Positions 15,529 through 24,410 are shown, counted from the first letter of the stretch. The stretch is 45,157 bases of DNA from an uncultured Alphaproteobacteria bacterium (GCA_902578675.1 CACHDV010000005.1:1-45157); one strand, 5' to 3'. The notes: generated from the sequence alone by a model not told the origin. Program-made: numbers and translations.

Positions 15529-17952
15529 ATGTCCACCGATAACGTTGAAACCAATCTACCTAGTTATGCCTCAGTTGTTGTTATTGGGGGAGGGGTTATG
15601 GGCTGTTCTACACTCTATCATCTGGCTAAAAATGGTGTTTCAGACGCAATACTCCTTGAAAGAAACGAGCTGACCTCCGGTACAACTTGGCACTCAGCGG
15701 CGCAAGTAAGAGCTTTGCGCTCAACAAAAAACCTTACAGACCTTATTCGCTATTCTGTTGAGCTATATGCAACACTCGAAAAAGAAACGGGTCAGAATAC
15801 GGGCTGGATTAATAAAGGCTCTCTTTCTATTGCCACTAACGCCGATCGATTAATTCACATAAAACGTCAAGAAGCTCTTGCGCAATTATTTGGTGTGCGT
15901 GCAGAGGCCATAGGAAAAGACGATGCACTTGAACGTTGGCCTCTCATGAACGCCAACGACATTATAGGAGCAGTGTGGTCTCCAGATGATGGAAGGGTAA
16001 GTCCATCAGACCTTTGCGCAGCTCTTATTAAGGGAGCTAAGTCTAGGGGCACTAAAATTTTTGAAAGAACGCCTATAACTGGAATTTTGACAAAAAATAA
16101 CAAAGTTTTTGGCGTTGAGACGGAAAAAGGTCAAATTCGGTGTGATGCTATCGCGATTTGTTCGGGGCTCTGGAGCAGAAAAGTAGCTCAAATGGGTGGT
16201 TCTGAAGTTCCCGTATGGCCCTGTGAACATTTTTATCTTTTAACTAAACCGATAGAGGGAATTTCAGGCAATCTCCCAACTCTTTCAGATCATGATGGTC
16301 ATCTTTATATTCGTGATGATAGCGGTGGTCTTCTCGTTGGTTGTTTCGAACCTATGGGAAAACCAATTTCACCAGATGTATTAGGTGAAAATTTCGCTTT
16401 TCAACTCCTCCCTGAAGACTGGGATCATTTTGAGCCAATGATGCTTAACGCATTGCATCGCCTTCCTGCATTAGAGACAGCAGAAGTAAAGTTACTACTA
16501 AACGGACCGGAAAGTTTTACACCTGACGGTTCATTTCTGCTGGGTGAGACCAGCGAAACGCAAGGCTTGTTTTTGGGATGTGGAATGAACTCTGTTGGAG
16601 TTGCGACCGGAGGAGGAGCTGGTATGGCTCTGGCACACTGCATTCAGCATGGGCATACCCCTAGTGATCTAAATGAAGTTGATCCAAAACGTTTTGCGCC
16701 AGAATTTAATTCTGTTAATGCTCTTACCACACGAGTTCCAGAGGTGCTCGGAAAACACTACGAAATTACATACCCTGGGCGCCAATGGTTGACATCTCGT
16801 GACTTAAAAAAAAGTCCCTTGGATGGAATGTGGGAAAAAGAAAAACCCCACTTTGGTCAGTTCGGCTCTTGGGAACGCCCACTTTATTTTGGTAAAATAA
16901 AAAATCCAGAGTTAACTTTTTGCAGACCAAGCTGGCATGAGAACATAAGTCGCGAAGTTCAGGCCGCCCATGAAGAGGCGGCGATATTTGATCAATCCAC
17001 ATTCGGAAAAATCAATGTTATTGGCAGAGACGCCAGTTCGTTCCTAAATAGGCTATGTGCAAATCAAATGAACCGTCCTATTGGTAAGGCGATTTATACT
17101 GCTCTTCTAAATGAACGAGCTGGATTTGAAAGTGATTTAACCGCAATTAGAATTTCAGATAATTGTTACCGCTTATATACTGGAACGACAGCGATAAAAC
17201 GAGATTTCGCGTGGCTTGCCAGGCATATAAAGATTGGGGAGGATATACGCCTTGAAGATGTCACTGATACATACGCTGTCATTGGCTTGATGGGGCCTCA
17301 AGCAGAGGCGGTGGCGTTAAGCATTGGTTCACGTGCATTAAACGATATTGAGTACTTTTCTTCAGAAGAAGTCGAGTTAGCAGGTCATACGGTACGAGCT
17401 GCCCGACTTTCTTATGTCGGGGAGGCCGGGTGGGAAATTACGTGTCGTGCAGAACATTCTCGGGATATTTACAATGCAATTTCCGAAGTTGGTGTACGTC
17501 CAGCTGGTTTATTAGCGCAAACGTCAATGCGTATTGAAAAAAGATACCTGGCTTATGGGCATGAATTAGACGCGGATATTTCACCTGTCGAAGTCGGTCT
17601 CGACTTTGCCGTTGACATGAACAAAGAATTTATTGGTAAAGGTGCTTTGCAGAGGAAGGTGGAAGCAGGTGCTGAAAACAGGGTCGTTTCAATTATTTTA
17701 GATGACAATGAGGGCGTGCCGTTGGGTAATGAGCCTGTCCTTTATGATGGCAAAATTGTAGGCAAAACCACATCAGCAACATTTGGTTTCCGGATTAATG
17801 CGCCACTAGCAATTGCAGATATTCTAGTGCCAGAGTGTCGGATCGATGGAACCAACGTTGATATAAATATTGCTGGCACACATTTTAGTGGTCAAGTTAT
17901 AAGTGAGGCAGCATTCGATCCAAAAGGACAAAGAATGAGAGCAAAAAAATAA
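15529..17952 (+). CDS. Dimethylglycine/sarcosine dehydrogenase-like FAD enzyme with GcvT domains
   Basis: 807 residues in the usual three-part arrangement. The N-terminal DAO-type FAD domain has VVVIGGGVMGCSTLYHLA (16-33) and ELTSGTTWHSAAQ, where H55 is at the position that binds FAD covalently in dimethylglycine and sarcosine dehydrogenases. A linker domain follows, then a GcvT-like folate domain starting near REVQAAHEEAAIFDQSTFGK and a GcvT C-terminal barrel (DMNKEFIGKGAL onward). The expected reaction is oxidative N-demethylation of a methylated glycine, with the one-carbon unit passed to tetrahydrofolate. Electron transfer to an ETF would be needed; none is encoded here. Ribosome binding site AGGAAG. 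Relevant to the homocysteine methyltransferase gene at 36865 if glycine betaine is the source, which is inference. Confidence 0.88.
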   Translation: MSTDNVETNLPSYASVVVIGGGVMGCSTLYHLAKNGVSDAILLERNELTSGTTWHSAAQVRALRSTKNLTDLIRYSVELYATLEKETGQNTGWINKGSLSIATNADRLIHIKRQEALAQLFGVRAEAIGKDDALERWPLMNANDIIGAVWSPDDGRVSPSDLCAALIKGAKSRGTKIFERTPITGILTKNNKVFGVETEKGQIRCDAIAICSGLWSRKVAQMGGSEVPVWPCEHFYLLTKPIEGISGNLPTLSDHDGHLYIRDDSGGLLVGCFEPMGKPISPDVLGENFAFQLLPEDWDHFEPMMLNALHRLPALETAEVKLLLNGPESFTPDGSFLLGETSETQGLFLGCGMNSVGVATGGGAGMALAHCIQHGHTPSDLNEVDPKRFAPEFNSVNALTTRVPEVLGKHYEITYPGRQWLTSRDLKKSPLDGMWEKEKPHFGQFGSWERPLYFGKIKNPELTFCRPSWHENISREVQAAHEEAAIFDQSTFGKINVIGRDASSFLNRLCANQMNRPIGKAIYTALLNERAGFESDLTAIRISDNCYRLYTGTTAIKRDFAWLARHIKIGEDIRLEDVTDTYAVIGLMGPQAEAVALSIGSRALNDIEYFSSEEVELAGHTVRAARLSYVGEAGWEITCRAEHSRDIYNAISEVGVRPAGLLAQTSMRIEKRYLAYGHELDADISPVEVGLDFAVDMNKEFIGKGALQRKVEAGAENRVVSIILDDNEGVPLGNEPVLYDGKIVGKTTSATFGFRINAPLAIADILVPECRIDGTNVDINIAGTHFSGQVISEAAFDPKGQRMRAKK

Positions 17953-18214
17953 GGTTCTAGTTTTAACGATTTTGATAAGATTTAATAGTCTTCAAAAAAC
18001 GCTAAAAAAATATCTACAAAACAATCATTATAATATTCATGCTTACGGTGAAGGTCACTAACCAAGGTTCTAGCTAAGTGTATATTCGTGTCAGTGATTT
18101 TTGAGCTATTTTAAATGTGAGAAAGAAGTTTCGATTTTTCTATATCGTTTTCATGGGCCTCGATAAAATTTAATAGTTTTGTCAAAGCGCGAGAAATTAT
18201 TGTTTTGGACACCA

Positions 18215-19099
18215 ATGACTTCAGAATTTGAACATAGAATATCGGTTGTAATACCGACATACAACAGAGCTCAGACGATAATGAGAGCCATAAACTCGGT
18301 GCTCGGTCAAACACTTCCGGCCTTTGAGATAATCGTAGTTGATGATGGATCGTTTGACGGCACAAAAGGCGTGCTTAAAGCACACAGCTTTTTTAGTAAA
18401 AATGCTAAAGTGCCGCAGATAAAGTACTTTGTTCAAAAAAATAGTGGCGTAAGCTCTGCTAGGAACCTTGGTATAAGAAAAGCAAACGGTGATTTTATTG
18501 CTTTTCTTGATTCCGACGATGCTTGGAGTAAAAAGAAATTAGAACGGCAATTAGCTGTGCTGAAACAAAACCTGTTTAAGCATAGGATTATTCACACCGA
18601 CGAAATTTGGATTAGAAATGGTGTGCGGGTAAATCAACATAAGAAGCATGAAAAGTCAGGCGGAGATATTTTTAAAAAATGTCTAACCTTATGCTGTATC
18701 TCGCCAAGTTCCGCGATGCTACATCGTTCACTTTTTGAAGAACATGGTTTTTTTGATGAAACGATGCCAGCCTGTGAAGATTATGATATGTGGCTGAGAT
18801 TGGCAGCCCATGAGACAGTATTATTCGTACCCGAGTTTTTGACTATAAAATATGGAGGTCATAGTGATCAATTGTCACGGGCTTACTGGGGTATGGATAG
18901 ATTTCGGGTGAGGTCTCTTGAAAAGTTGATTCACTCTGGCTCGATCACGCATTCGCAACGTGAGCTTGTGATTAAAACTCTGATACAAAAATTAAATATT
19001 CTTGAGACAGGAGCAAGAAAGCGAGAAAAATTCAATGCTGCTAAAGAATATCGGGATAGAAAAATCCGATGGGAAGGGGAAAAGCAGTTTGCTAATTAA
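18215..19099 (+). CDS. Family 2 glycosyltransferase
   Basis: About 294 residues, GT-A fold. The N terminus has SVVIPTYNRAQTIMRAINSV, then EIIVVDDGSFDGT and the nucleotide-sugar/metal DxD motif in GDFIAFLDSDDAW. SGVSSARNLGIRKANG and the acceptor-side CEDYDMWLRLA (ED catalytic base) complete the family set. There is no membrane segment, so it is a soluble or peripheral inverting transferase for a glycan or glycolipid. I start at ATG 18215; an in-frame TTG at 18179 would add 12 residues. It is the first gene of a four-gene unit, its end overlapping the nucleosidase start. A glycosyltransferase with a nucleosidase and a radical SAM enzyme is unusual. Confidence 0.88.
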   Translation: MTSEFEHRISVVIPTYNRAQTIMRAINSVLGQTLPAFEIIVVDDGSFDGTKGVLKAHSFFSKNAKVPQIKYFVQKNSGVSSARNLGIRKANGDFIAFLDSDDAWSKKKLERQLAVLKQNLFKHRIIHTDEIWIRNGVRVNQHKKHEKSGGDIFKKCLTLCCISPSSAMLHRSLFEEHGFFDETMPACEDYDMWLRLAAHETVLFVPEFLTIKYGGHSDQLSRAYWGMDRFRVRSLEKLIHSGSITHSQRELVIKTLIQKLNILETGARKREKFNAAKEYRDRKIRWEGEKQFAN

Positions 19100-19958
19100 C
19101 AAGGAAAAGATACTAGGTGGTGGATTCGAGTTTTCGATCTGTTGGGTTATCGCATTGCCATCTGAAGCGAGGCCAATTATATCTGCCTTCAAACTCACCA
19201 AAACAGATGATGAAGCGGTCTTTCCAATTTACAAAAATGAGGTTACGGGACAGCTGCTGATAATAAGTGGGATTGGTCAAATGAATGCAGCCGCGGCCAC
19301 TTCCTATATTTGTGGCCGGTACAATGTTCCTGCGTGGGTGGCATGGATAAATATTGGAATAGCAGGATATGCTCAGGAACCATTAGGGAAGCTTTTTCAA
19401 GTAGCTAAAATCACCGATGAGAGGCAAACTCGAGTTGCATACCCAGGATTTAGATTTTCGAAGCTAATGCCTCTAACAACTTTGATAACAAGAGAACAAC
19501 CATGTAATGATTATAAAACTGATACCCTATATGACATGGAGGGATTGGCCTTTGCCGAGCTGGCATCCCGGTTCTCATGTAACGAGTTAACATTTTTATT
19601 TAAAGTTGTTTCTGATACAAATGCTAAACAACTCCGGCGGATTAAGCCTTCATATGTTGAAAAGCTTTTAGCCCAAAATATGCGCACTATTTTCTTGTTA
19701 GTTGATGAAGTCAAAGAATTGGTCAAAGAGGAAAAAAGACGACTTGATGTTTCGAATGACGTTAAGGTTGTATTGAGTAAATTTCATTTTTCGGCAAGCC
19801 GAAAAGTCCAACTAGTCCAGAAGTATAGAAGATGGAAAACGGCGTTTCCAAATACTCCTTTTAGTAGGGCCTGCGCACATGCAAAATCAGCTGGCGATGT
19901 CATCCATATCTTGGACGAAATGCTCATCTCAGCAGTCTTCGATAGGCCAAGTTCATGA
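19089..19958 (+). CDS. MTAN-like nucleosidase (PNP/UDP phosphorylase superfamily)
   Basis: About 289 residues, similar to 5'-methylthioadenosine/S-adenosylhomocysteine nucleosidases, which hydrolyse the N-glycosidic bond of MTA, SAH and 5'-deoxyadenosine. Catalytic residues of E. coli MTAN are matched: Glu12 by E26 in IALPSEARP, Met173/Glu174 by DMEGLAFA (E151), and Asp197 by VSDTNAK (D176). The body also has the SGIGQMNAAAA and NIGIAGYA loops. The C-terminal 60-70 residues are an extension beyond the usual 230. I favour TTG 19089, which has AGGGGA upstream and overlaps the glycosyltransferase by 11 bases. ATG 19035 or 19002 would give longer overlaps with no matching family residues. It overlaps the radical SAM gene by four bases. 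Confidence 0.82.
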   Translation: MLINKEKILGGGFEFSICWVIALPSEARPIISAFKLTKTDDEAVFPIYKNEVTGQLLIISGIGQMNAAAATSYICGRYNVPAWVAWINIGIAGYAQEPLGKLFQVAKITDERQTRVAYPGFRFSKLMPLTTLITREQPCNDYKTDTLYDMEGLAFAELASRFSCNELTFLFKVVSDTNAKQLRRIKPSYVEKLLAQNMRTIFLLVDEVKELVKEEKRRLDVSNDVKVVLSKFHFSASRKVQLVQKYRRWKTAFPNTPFSRACAHAKSAGDVIHILDEMLISAVFDRPSS

Positions 19959-20953
19959 TCGACACCATATTTATCGAACAGGACGTTTTGGATCACGAAC
20001 GTACAAAGACGGTGGTTTCGAAGTTTCCAAAAAGTCGAAGAATAATCATCTCCAGATACCAAGAAGTTTTTAATAAGCGCACGCAAAACTTTAGGCTCCA
20101 GAAAAAGCAACCAGCACTCATTCTTGCAAGCAAACACAAAAATTTTGTGCTGCCAGCTCCAGCAGGCTTTGGAATTGGTACAAAAAAGAATTTTTATTTT
20201 TCCCATATGTATAACTGTCTTTATGACTGTCGTTACTGTTTTCTTCAAGGGATGTATTCATCGGCAAATTATGTATTATTCGTGAATTATGAGGATTTTT
20301 ATTCGCAGATAGAAACAACTATTAGCGATAATGCCAAGGGCCGAATAACGTTCTTTTCTGGATATGACTGCGATTCTTTAGCATTTGAAAAGATTTCTGG
20401 CTTTCTAAAAAATACACTGCCTGTATTTTCTGGGCTTGAAAGGGCTGATCTGGAATTACGTACTAAAAGCGTCCAGCTTGAGCCACTACTCTCTATGGAG
20501 CCGCAGCAAAACTGTATTGTTGCCTTTAGTCTTATGCCTGAAGAACTCGCAAAGAAATTAGACAACAAAGCCCCAAGTATTTCGCGTAGAATTGCTGCAT
20601 TGACGCGTCTTGCTGAGCGGGGGTGGCCAATTGGTCTGCGGTTTGATCCGTTGATTTATTCTTATGATTGGAAAGAGAAATATGAACGATTAGTAGGATC
20701 GCTTCTGGAGGCCTTACCAAATGAATCAATTCATTCAATCAGCTATGGACCACTGCGTTTTCCAAAAAAAATGTATAGTGAAATCTTTAAACTATATCCA
20801 GATGAAGACTTATTCTCATTTTCTATGAAAGAAGCAGATGGTATTGTTTCGTATGGAAATGGAATTGAGAAAGAGATGTCAGATTTTCTTCTTGGGCAAC
20901 TTTCAGGTGTTGTCTCATCAGAAAAAATTTTTCAATGCCTTTCGCAGACTTAA
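19955..20953 (+). CDS. Spore photoproduct lyase family radical SAM protein
   Basis: 332 residues. The radical SAM cluster motif is CLYDCRYC (C88, C92, C95; Cx3Cx2C), preceded by FYFSHMYN and followed by FLQGMYSSANYVLFVN, a close fit to spore photoproduct lyases. C139 in FFSGYDCDSLAFE lies about 44 residues after the last cluster cysteine, the spacing of the hydrogen-donor cysteine in Bacillus-type SPL. A further SPL-like stretch is LELRTKSVQLEPLLS. The start overlaps the nucleosidase stop (ATGA). This organism shows no sign of sporulation, so a spore-DNA role is unlikely. A radical reaction on another nucleic-acid or sugar substrate, or DNA photoproduct reversal outside spores, are the options. 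Confidence 0.88.
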   Translation: MIDTIFIEQDVLDHERTKTVVSKFPKSRRIIISRYQEVFNKRTQNFRLQKKQPALILASKHKNFVLPAPAGFGIGTKKNFYFSHMYNCLYDCRYCFLQGMYSSANYVLFVNYEDFYSQIETTISDNAKGRITFFSGYDCDSLAFEKISGFLKNTLPVFSGLERADLELRTKSVQLEPLLSMEPQQNCIVAFSLMPEELAKKLDNKAPSISRRIAALTRLAERGWPIGLRFDPLIYSYDWKEKYERLVGSLLEALPNESIHSISYGPLRFPKKMYSEIFKLYPDEDLFSFSMKEADGIVSYGNGIEKEMSDFLLGQLSGVVSSEKIFQCLSQT

Positions 20954-20965
20954 ATATAAAAGGGT

Positions 20966-21679
20966 ATGAATTTGACGGATAAATGTGCAGTGGTTACAGG
21001 TAGTTCCAGCGGTATAGGTAGAGCCGTTTGCGAACTTCTTTTAAAAGCTGATTATAAAGTTTTAGGCATAGCACGCGATCATTCCAAGTTTACCCCAAAT
21101 GACACCAATTACTTTCCGTTTGAAGTGGATCTGAAAAATCAAAATGAAACAACTAATGTTGCCAAGGCACTGCTAAAAGCTCATCCAGAAGCCAACATTC
21201 TTATTAGCAATGCCGGGGAAGGACGTTTCAACCCGATTGAAAACTTTTCAACTTCGCAGATAAAAGATTTTCTAGATTTGAATCTAATCTCACATATTTT
21301 ACTCAGTCAAATTTTTGTTAGACATTTAAAAGCACGTTCGGGGGGTAATATCATTTTTTTGGGCTCAGAAGCGGGACTTACGGGCAAACGCAAGGCGACT
21401 CTGTATTCCACAGCTAAATTTGGCCTAAGAGGGTTTTCACAAGCATTGAGTGACGAGGTAAGGGCAAGTAATATCCGTGTCTCTCTTATAAACCCTGGTT
21501 TAGTGCGTACACCTTTCTTTAATGGGCTTGGGTTCCGTCCTGGTGATGAAAAGACACACGCCATAGAGGCGGAGGATGTGGCAGAGGTTATCATGACTGT
21601 CTTATCCTCGAGGTCGCAGACAATACTGGATGAAATAAATATGTCTCCAGCTAAAAATGTAATTAAATTTGACAGCTAG
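20966..21679 (+). CDS. Short-chain dehydrogenase/reductase
   Basis: 237 residues of the classical SDR family. The NAD(P) loop is VVTGSSSGIGRAV (GxxxGxG), then the ISNAGEGRF motif (usually NNAG), the catalytic Ser near FLGSEAGLTG, and YSTAKFGLRGFSQAL with the YxxxK pair. The end INPGLVRTPFFNGLG is typical. The ribosome binding site AAAGGG lies just before the ATG, 12 bases after the radical SAM gene, so it is almost certainly in the same operon. It would oxidise an alcohol or reduce a carbonyl of the pathway's intermediate; the substrate is unknown. Confidence 0.9.
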   Translation: MNLTDKCAVVTGSSSGIGRAVCELLLKADYKVLGIARDHSKFTPNDTNYFPFEVDLKNQNETTNVAKALLKAHPEANILISNAGEGRFNPIENFSTSQIKDFLDLNLISHILLSQIFVRHLKARSGGNIIFLGSEAGLTGKRKATLYSTAKFGLRGFSQALSDEVRASNIRVSLINPGLVRTPFFNGLGFRPGDEKTHAIEAEDVAEVIMTVLSSRSQTILDEINMSPAKNVIKFDS

Positions 21680-21743
21680 CTAAGAGATAATATTAGTCCC
21701 TTGAAGTATCGGCATTGATCAAATGCACAATTTAATTATTAAT

Positions 21744-22148
21744 TCAAATAGAATGAATAGTTCCGTCAGCCTTGATTTCTAATTCTTCTCCGCTCTTAAA
21801 AGTAGGGTTTTCCATTGCAATGATCGGAATGGTATTCCACCTCATTTGTTCAGCGACTAGTACACTTATTGGCAAGATGGCATCTTTATTGGTTCCAAGT
21901 ATGAGGCCCTTTGGAGCAATTTTTGCGTAGAGTAATTCAAGGAGTATTGCAGCAGAAGAACTCGAACCAATGGGATTAGGTACAATTAGAATTTTGTCAG
22001 TGATCTTCACCCCGCGCTGTGGATGGTTCTCTAATACAACCTCCGCGTTGTCAGGACTAATACCACCCCAAAAACTTATTGGGGCTTCTAAGCGTAAAAC
22101 CGTTCCTTTTGCGGTGCCAGAATACAACACTTGCCCACACCAGCTCAT
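21744..22148 (-). CDS. Aconitase X small subunit (DUF126)
   Basis: 134 residues, the swivelling beta-barrel half of a two-subunit aconitase X. Signatures are YSGTAKGTVLRLEAPISFWGG, LENHPQRGVKITDKIL and the catalytic-loop PNPIGSSSSA, ending with IPIIAMENP. I start at ATG 22148, whose ATGA overlaps the large-subunit stop by four bases; ATG 22154, two codons upstream, is nearly as good. Bacterial aconitase X enzymes are cis-3-hydroxy-L-proline dehydratases, whereas archaeal ones act on phosphomevalonate. Separately encoded subunits occur in both groups. Confidence 0.9.
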   Translation of the reverse strand: MSWCGQVLYSGTAKGTVLRLEAPISFWGGISPDNAEVVLENHPQRGVKITDKILIVPNPIGSSSSAAILLELLYAKIAPKGLILGTNKDAILPISVLVAEQMRWNTIPIIAMENPTFKSGEELEIKADGTIHSI

Positions 22149-23404
22149 TTCCATGGCCCATAATTTAGTGTAGCGTAACCATTTTGCGCACTTTTTATGC
22201 AATCAGCTAGTGACCCAAATATAGGCCGATACCCTGTATTACCCGCACTGTAATGCGCGAACTTGGCTGAGTTAGTCATCATTATCCCACTACTACCTGG
22301 CAGTATAGGGGTAACAACCACACAAGTATCGATTATGAAGACCACACCAAGCCTTTCTAGTTTGGAATAAATATTTTGGGCTTTTAGTTCTTGAGCAGTA
22401 TGACGATTTGTGCAGACATAAACTGGCACCTTAAAATCCTTTTCCTCCGACACTTCTAATAATTTCTTACATTCCGAAATTGAAAAATGGGGGCTTCCTA
22501 AGGCAACGCAGTCTATTTTCCCTGCTTGCTTGGTTTGAGAGAGTTTATGAAATGCACCCTTCATCATATCCATATCGATAGACAGAATTTCCTTTGGTCG
22601 CTCGTTACCAAAAACGTGCGGTAAATTGGTAGCTTCGGGTGTAATTCCAATGATGTGAACTAGTCCAACGGCACCGGTAGATGCAGCTGCCGCGCAAAGC
22701 GCCTTTAATTGATCTTCAGATGTAATCTTATTAATGCCTGATACTGCGCAAACACGGTCACCGGCAAGCCTTCCAATGACAGAACCTAAGACCGGAAAAA
22801 ATGTATCCTCTCCTTTCACGTTTTCAGGGAGATCAGTTACATCTAGTAAGATTTCTGCATTGCGATTTTTGTCACAGTGCAATCCATAATAAGGAGCCCT
22901 GCCACTCACTGCACACGCTATATCTAGAAAATCTCCATATCGGTTAGTGCGCGCACCTAAGACGGTATTTGCAAAGGCAACGGCATTAGATTCTCCCCAA
23001 GCGACTTGTTCGCCTTTTTTGGGACGCGCGCCTATTTGGTAAGGTGCACAGGTCCAACTTGGGGTGCAGCCCATATTTATATGAGCATCCATTAATCTTT
23101 GAGCCATTTGTAATTTTTCTGAGGAAAGTTTAGCTTGATTAGTCTTTATAAAATTTAAGGCGCCGACATTGGTAGTTGTCGGGACTTTAGCTTTGGCTCC
23201 ATTTTTTGCTAGATTTTCGCAGAATAAAACGCCGGAGTCACCGTGATAAAGGCAGCCATCAATATGGCTTGAAGTAATTTTTACTAACCTTTTCGCGCCG
23301 AGCATTTCCGCGGCTTTGACGACAATACTAAGTGCTGTTTTGTCACCAGTTGTAGCAAGTTCAGAGTTTAGTATCGCCTTTTCTTCCCGCGTAAGTTCAA
23401 GCAT
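22145..23404 (-). CDS. Aconitase X large (catalytic) subunit (DUF521)
   Basis: 419 residues. Family landmarks: SSHIDGCLYHGDSG, HINMGCTPSWTCAPYQ (cysteine and substrate loop), WGESNAVAFANTVLGARTNR, and near the end IDTCVVVTPILPGSSGIMMTNSAKFAHYS. Cysteines in the GCTPSWTC and DTCVVV segments are the expected Fe-S ligands or catalytic residues. The likely reaction is dehydration of cis-3-hydroxy-L-proline to pyrroline-2-carboxylate, as shown for bacterial members. It is 44 bases downstream of a carbonic anhydrase on the same strand and translationally coupled to its small subunit. A proline-racemase-family gene lies at 28911, consistent with hydroxyproline metabolism. The pyrroline-2-carboxylate reductase is not visible here. 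Confidence 0.9.
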   Translation of the reverse strand: MLELTREEKAILNSELATTGDKTALSIVVKAAEMLGAKRLVKITSSHIDGCLYHGDSGVLFCENLAKNGAKAKVPTTTNVGALNFIKTNQAKLSSEKLQMAQRLMDAHINMGCTPSWTCAPYQIGARPKKGEQVAWGESNAVAFANTVLGARTNRYGDFLDIACAVSGRAPYYGLHCDKNRNAEILLDVTDLPENVKGEDTFFPVLGSVIGRLAGDRVCAVSGINKITSEDQLKALCAAAASTGAVGLVHIIGITPEATNLPHVFGNERPKEILSIDMDMMKGAFHKLSQTKQAGKIDCVALGSPHFSISECKKLLEVSEEKDFKVPVYVCTNRHTAQELKAQNIYSKLERLGVVFIIDTCVVVTPILPGSSGIMMTNSAKFAHYSAGNTGYRPIFGSLADCIKSAQNGYATLNYGPWK

Positions 23405-23448
23405 TTTTCAACCTCGTTACTAAAAAATAAAATCTTTTTTTCAGAAGG

Positions 23449-24096
23449 TTATTCAATGACAACAGGTTTAAAGCTACCACCTTCTAACGCGAAAAGAACG
23501 CCATTTGCGATATCATGCCATAAGCCATGAAGACAGAGATTTCCATTCTCCATCGCTTGGGCTACAAAAGGGAAGGTACGCAGGTTTTCTAAAGAGATTG
23601 CGATGCCTTCTTTTTCTAACAGTGAAATTTTTTCTTCATCACTTCCAGAACTGCCAAGCCGTTCAAAGCCTGGTCGAAGTGTATTTATCCAACGTCCTAC
23701 AAAACTAGTCGACTTTTCAAGTTCAGGAGCTTTACCCGTGCACATGTTAAAGCAGCCTTGTACACCACCACAATTGGAATGTCCGAGTATTACGATATGT
23801 GCAACCTTTAAAGCAGTGACGGCATACTCGATGGCGGCGGAAGTACCGTTTTGATCTCCTTCTAAGCTACAGGGAGGTACTAAGTTTGCGATATTTCGGT
23901 GAATAAAAAACTCGCCAAATTCCGAATTAAAAATTGTGGTTGGATCCACCCTGCTGTCACAGCAAGAAATAATCATGGTGGTGGGGTGTTGTCCCTCTTT
24001 TACAAGACGTTGCAAAAGAGCTCTTCGTTCTGGATACCCTCTTTTCTTCCAAGCTGCATATCCGTTAATTAAGTTGAGCGGTAGGGACGAAGACAT
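23449..24096 (-). CDS. Beta-class carbonic anhydrase
   Basis: 215 residues, cytosolic zinc enzyme interconverting CO2 and bicarbonate. Zinc and catalytic residues are complete: C45, D47 and R49 in ISCCDSRVDP, H106 and C109 in ILGHSNCGG. GTSAAIEYAV and FIHRNIANLVPP are also typical. It precedes the aconitase X genes by 44 bases and may be co-transcribed with them. It is divergent from the thiamin operon; the TPP riboswitch lies in the shared upstream region but on the other strand. Confidence 0.95.
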   Translation of the reverse strand: MSSSLPLNLINGYAAWKKRGYPERRALLQRLVKEGQHPTTMIISCCDSRVDPTTIFNSEFGEFFIHRNIANLVPPCSLEGDQNGTSAAIEYAVTALKVAHIVILGHSNCGGVQGCFNMCTGKAPELEKSTSFVGRWINTLRPGFERLGSSGSDEEKISLLEKEGIAISLENLRTFPFVAQAMENGNLCLHGLWHDIANGVLFALEGGSFKPVVIE

Positions 24097-24293
24097 TTGT
24101 TTTCATAAACCTTTTCAGCATTTCCATAGTCTGTGAATCGATTTGATCCAGAGGCTTATAGTGCTGTTATAAAAAATTATCCAGATGTCTTTGCATGTTA
24201 GGGTAAGTTGGTTGCTACGTCCAATTTGGTTTTGAAAACTCATTATTCTTCCATTATTGCCATCGGCATAGTTTGCCTTTAATATTAATTCAA

Positions 24294-24382
24294 TCTGTTG
24301 GGGTGCAGCTCCACTGTTGCTGAGAGATCGCAAGGATCAACCCATAGAACCTGACCTGGTTAGAACCAGCGTAGGAAACGGA
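24294..24382 (+). promoter_or_regulatory. TPP riboswitch (THI box)
   Basis: Full aptamer visible. P1 is TCTGTT (24294-24299) with AACGGA (24377-24382). GGGGTGC opens P2, GCTGAGA is the invariant pyrimidine-binding segment, and ACCCATAGAACCTGA, CTGGTTAGAACCAG and CGTAGGAA follow in order. The 59-base gap to the first gene holds the expression platform. It senses thiamin pyrophosphate and here would turn down a thiamin-precursor uptake operon. Confidence 0.96.
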
Positions 24383-24410
24383 CCTTAAAAAAGCTTAAAA
24401 AGCTCGACCG

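Noticed and set aside
17951-18073. Direct repeat AAGGTTCTAG at 17951-17960 and 18064-18073
   Set aside because: Only ten bases, no flanking mobile-element gene and no terminal inverted repeats; chance in AT-rich DNA is likely.
19784-20248. A 154-codon minus-strand frame across the nucleosidase/radical SAM junction
   Set aside because: Its composition is Lys/Phe/Trp/Cys-rich with no recognisable motif, and it is covered by two well-supported plus-strand genes.
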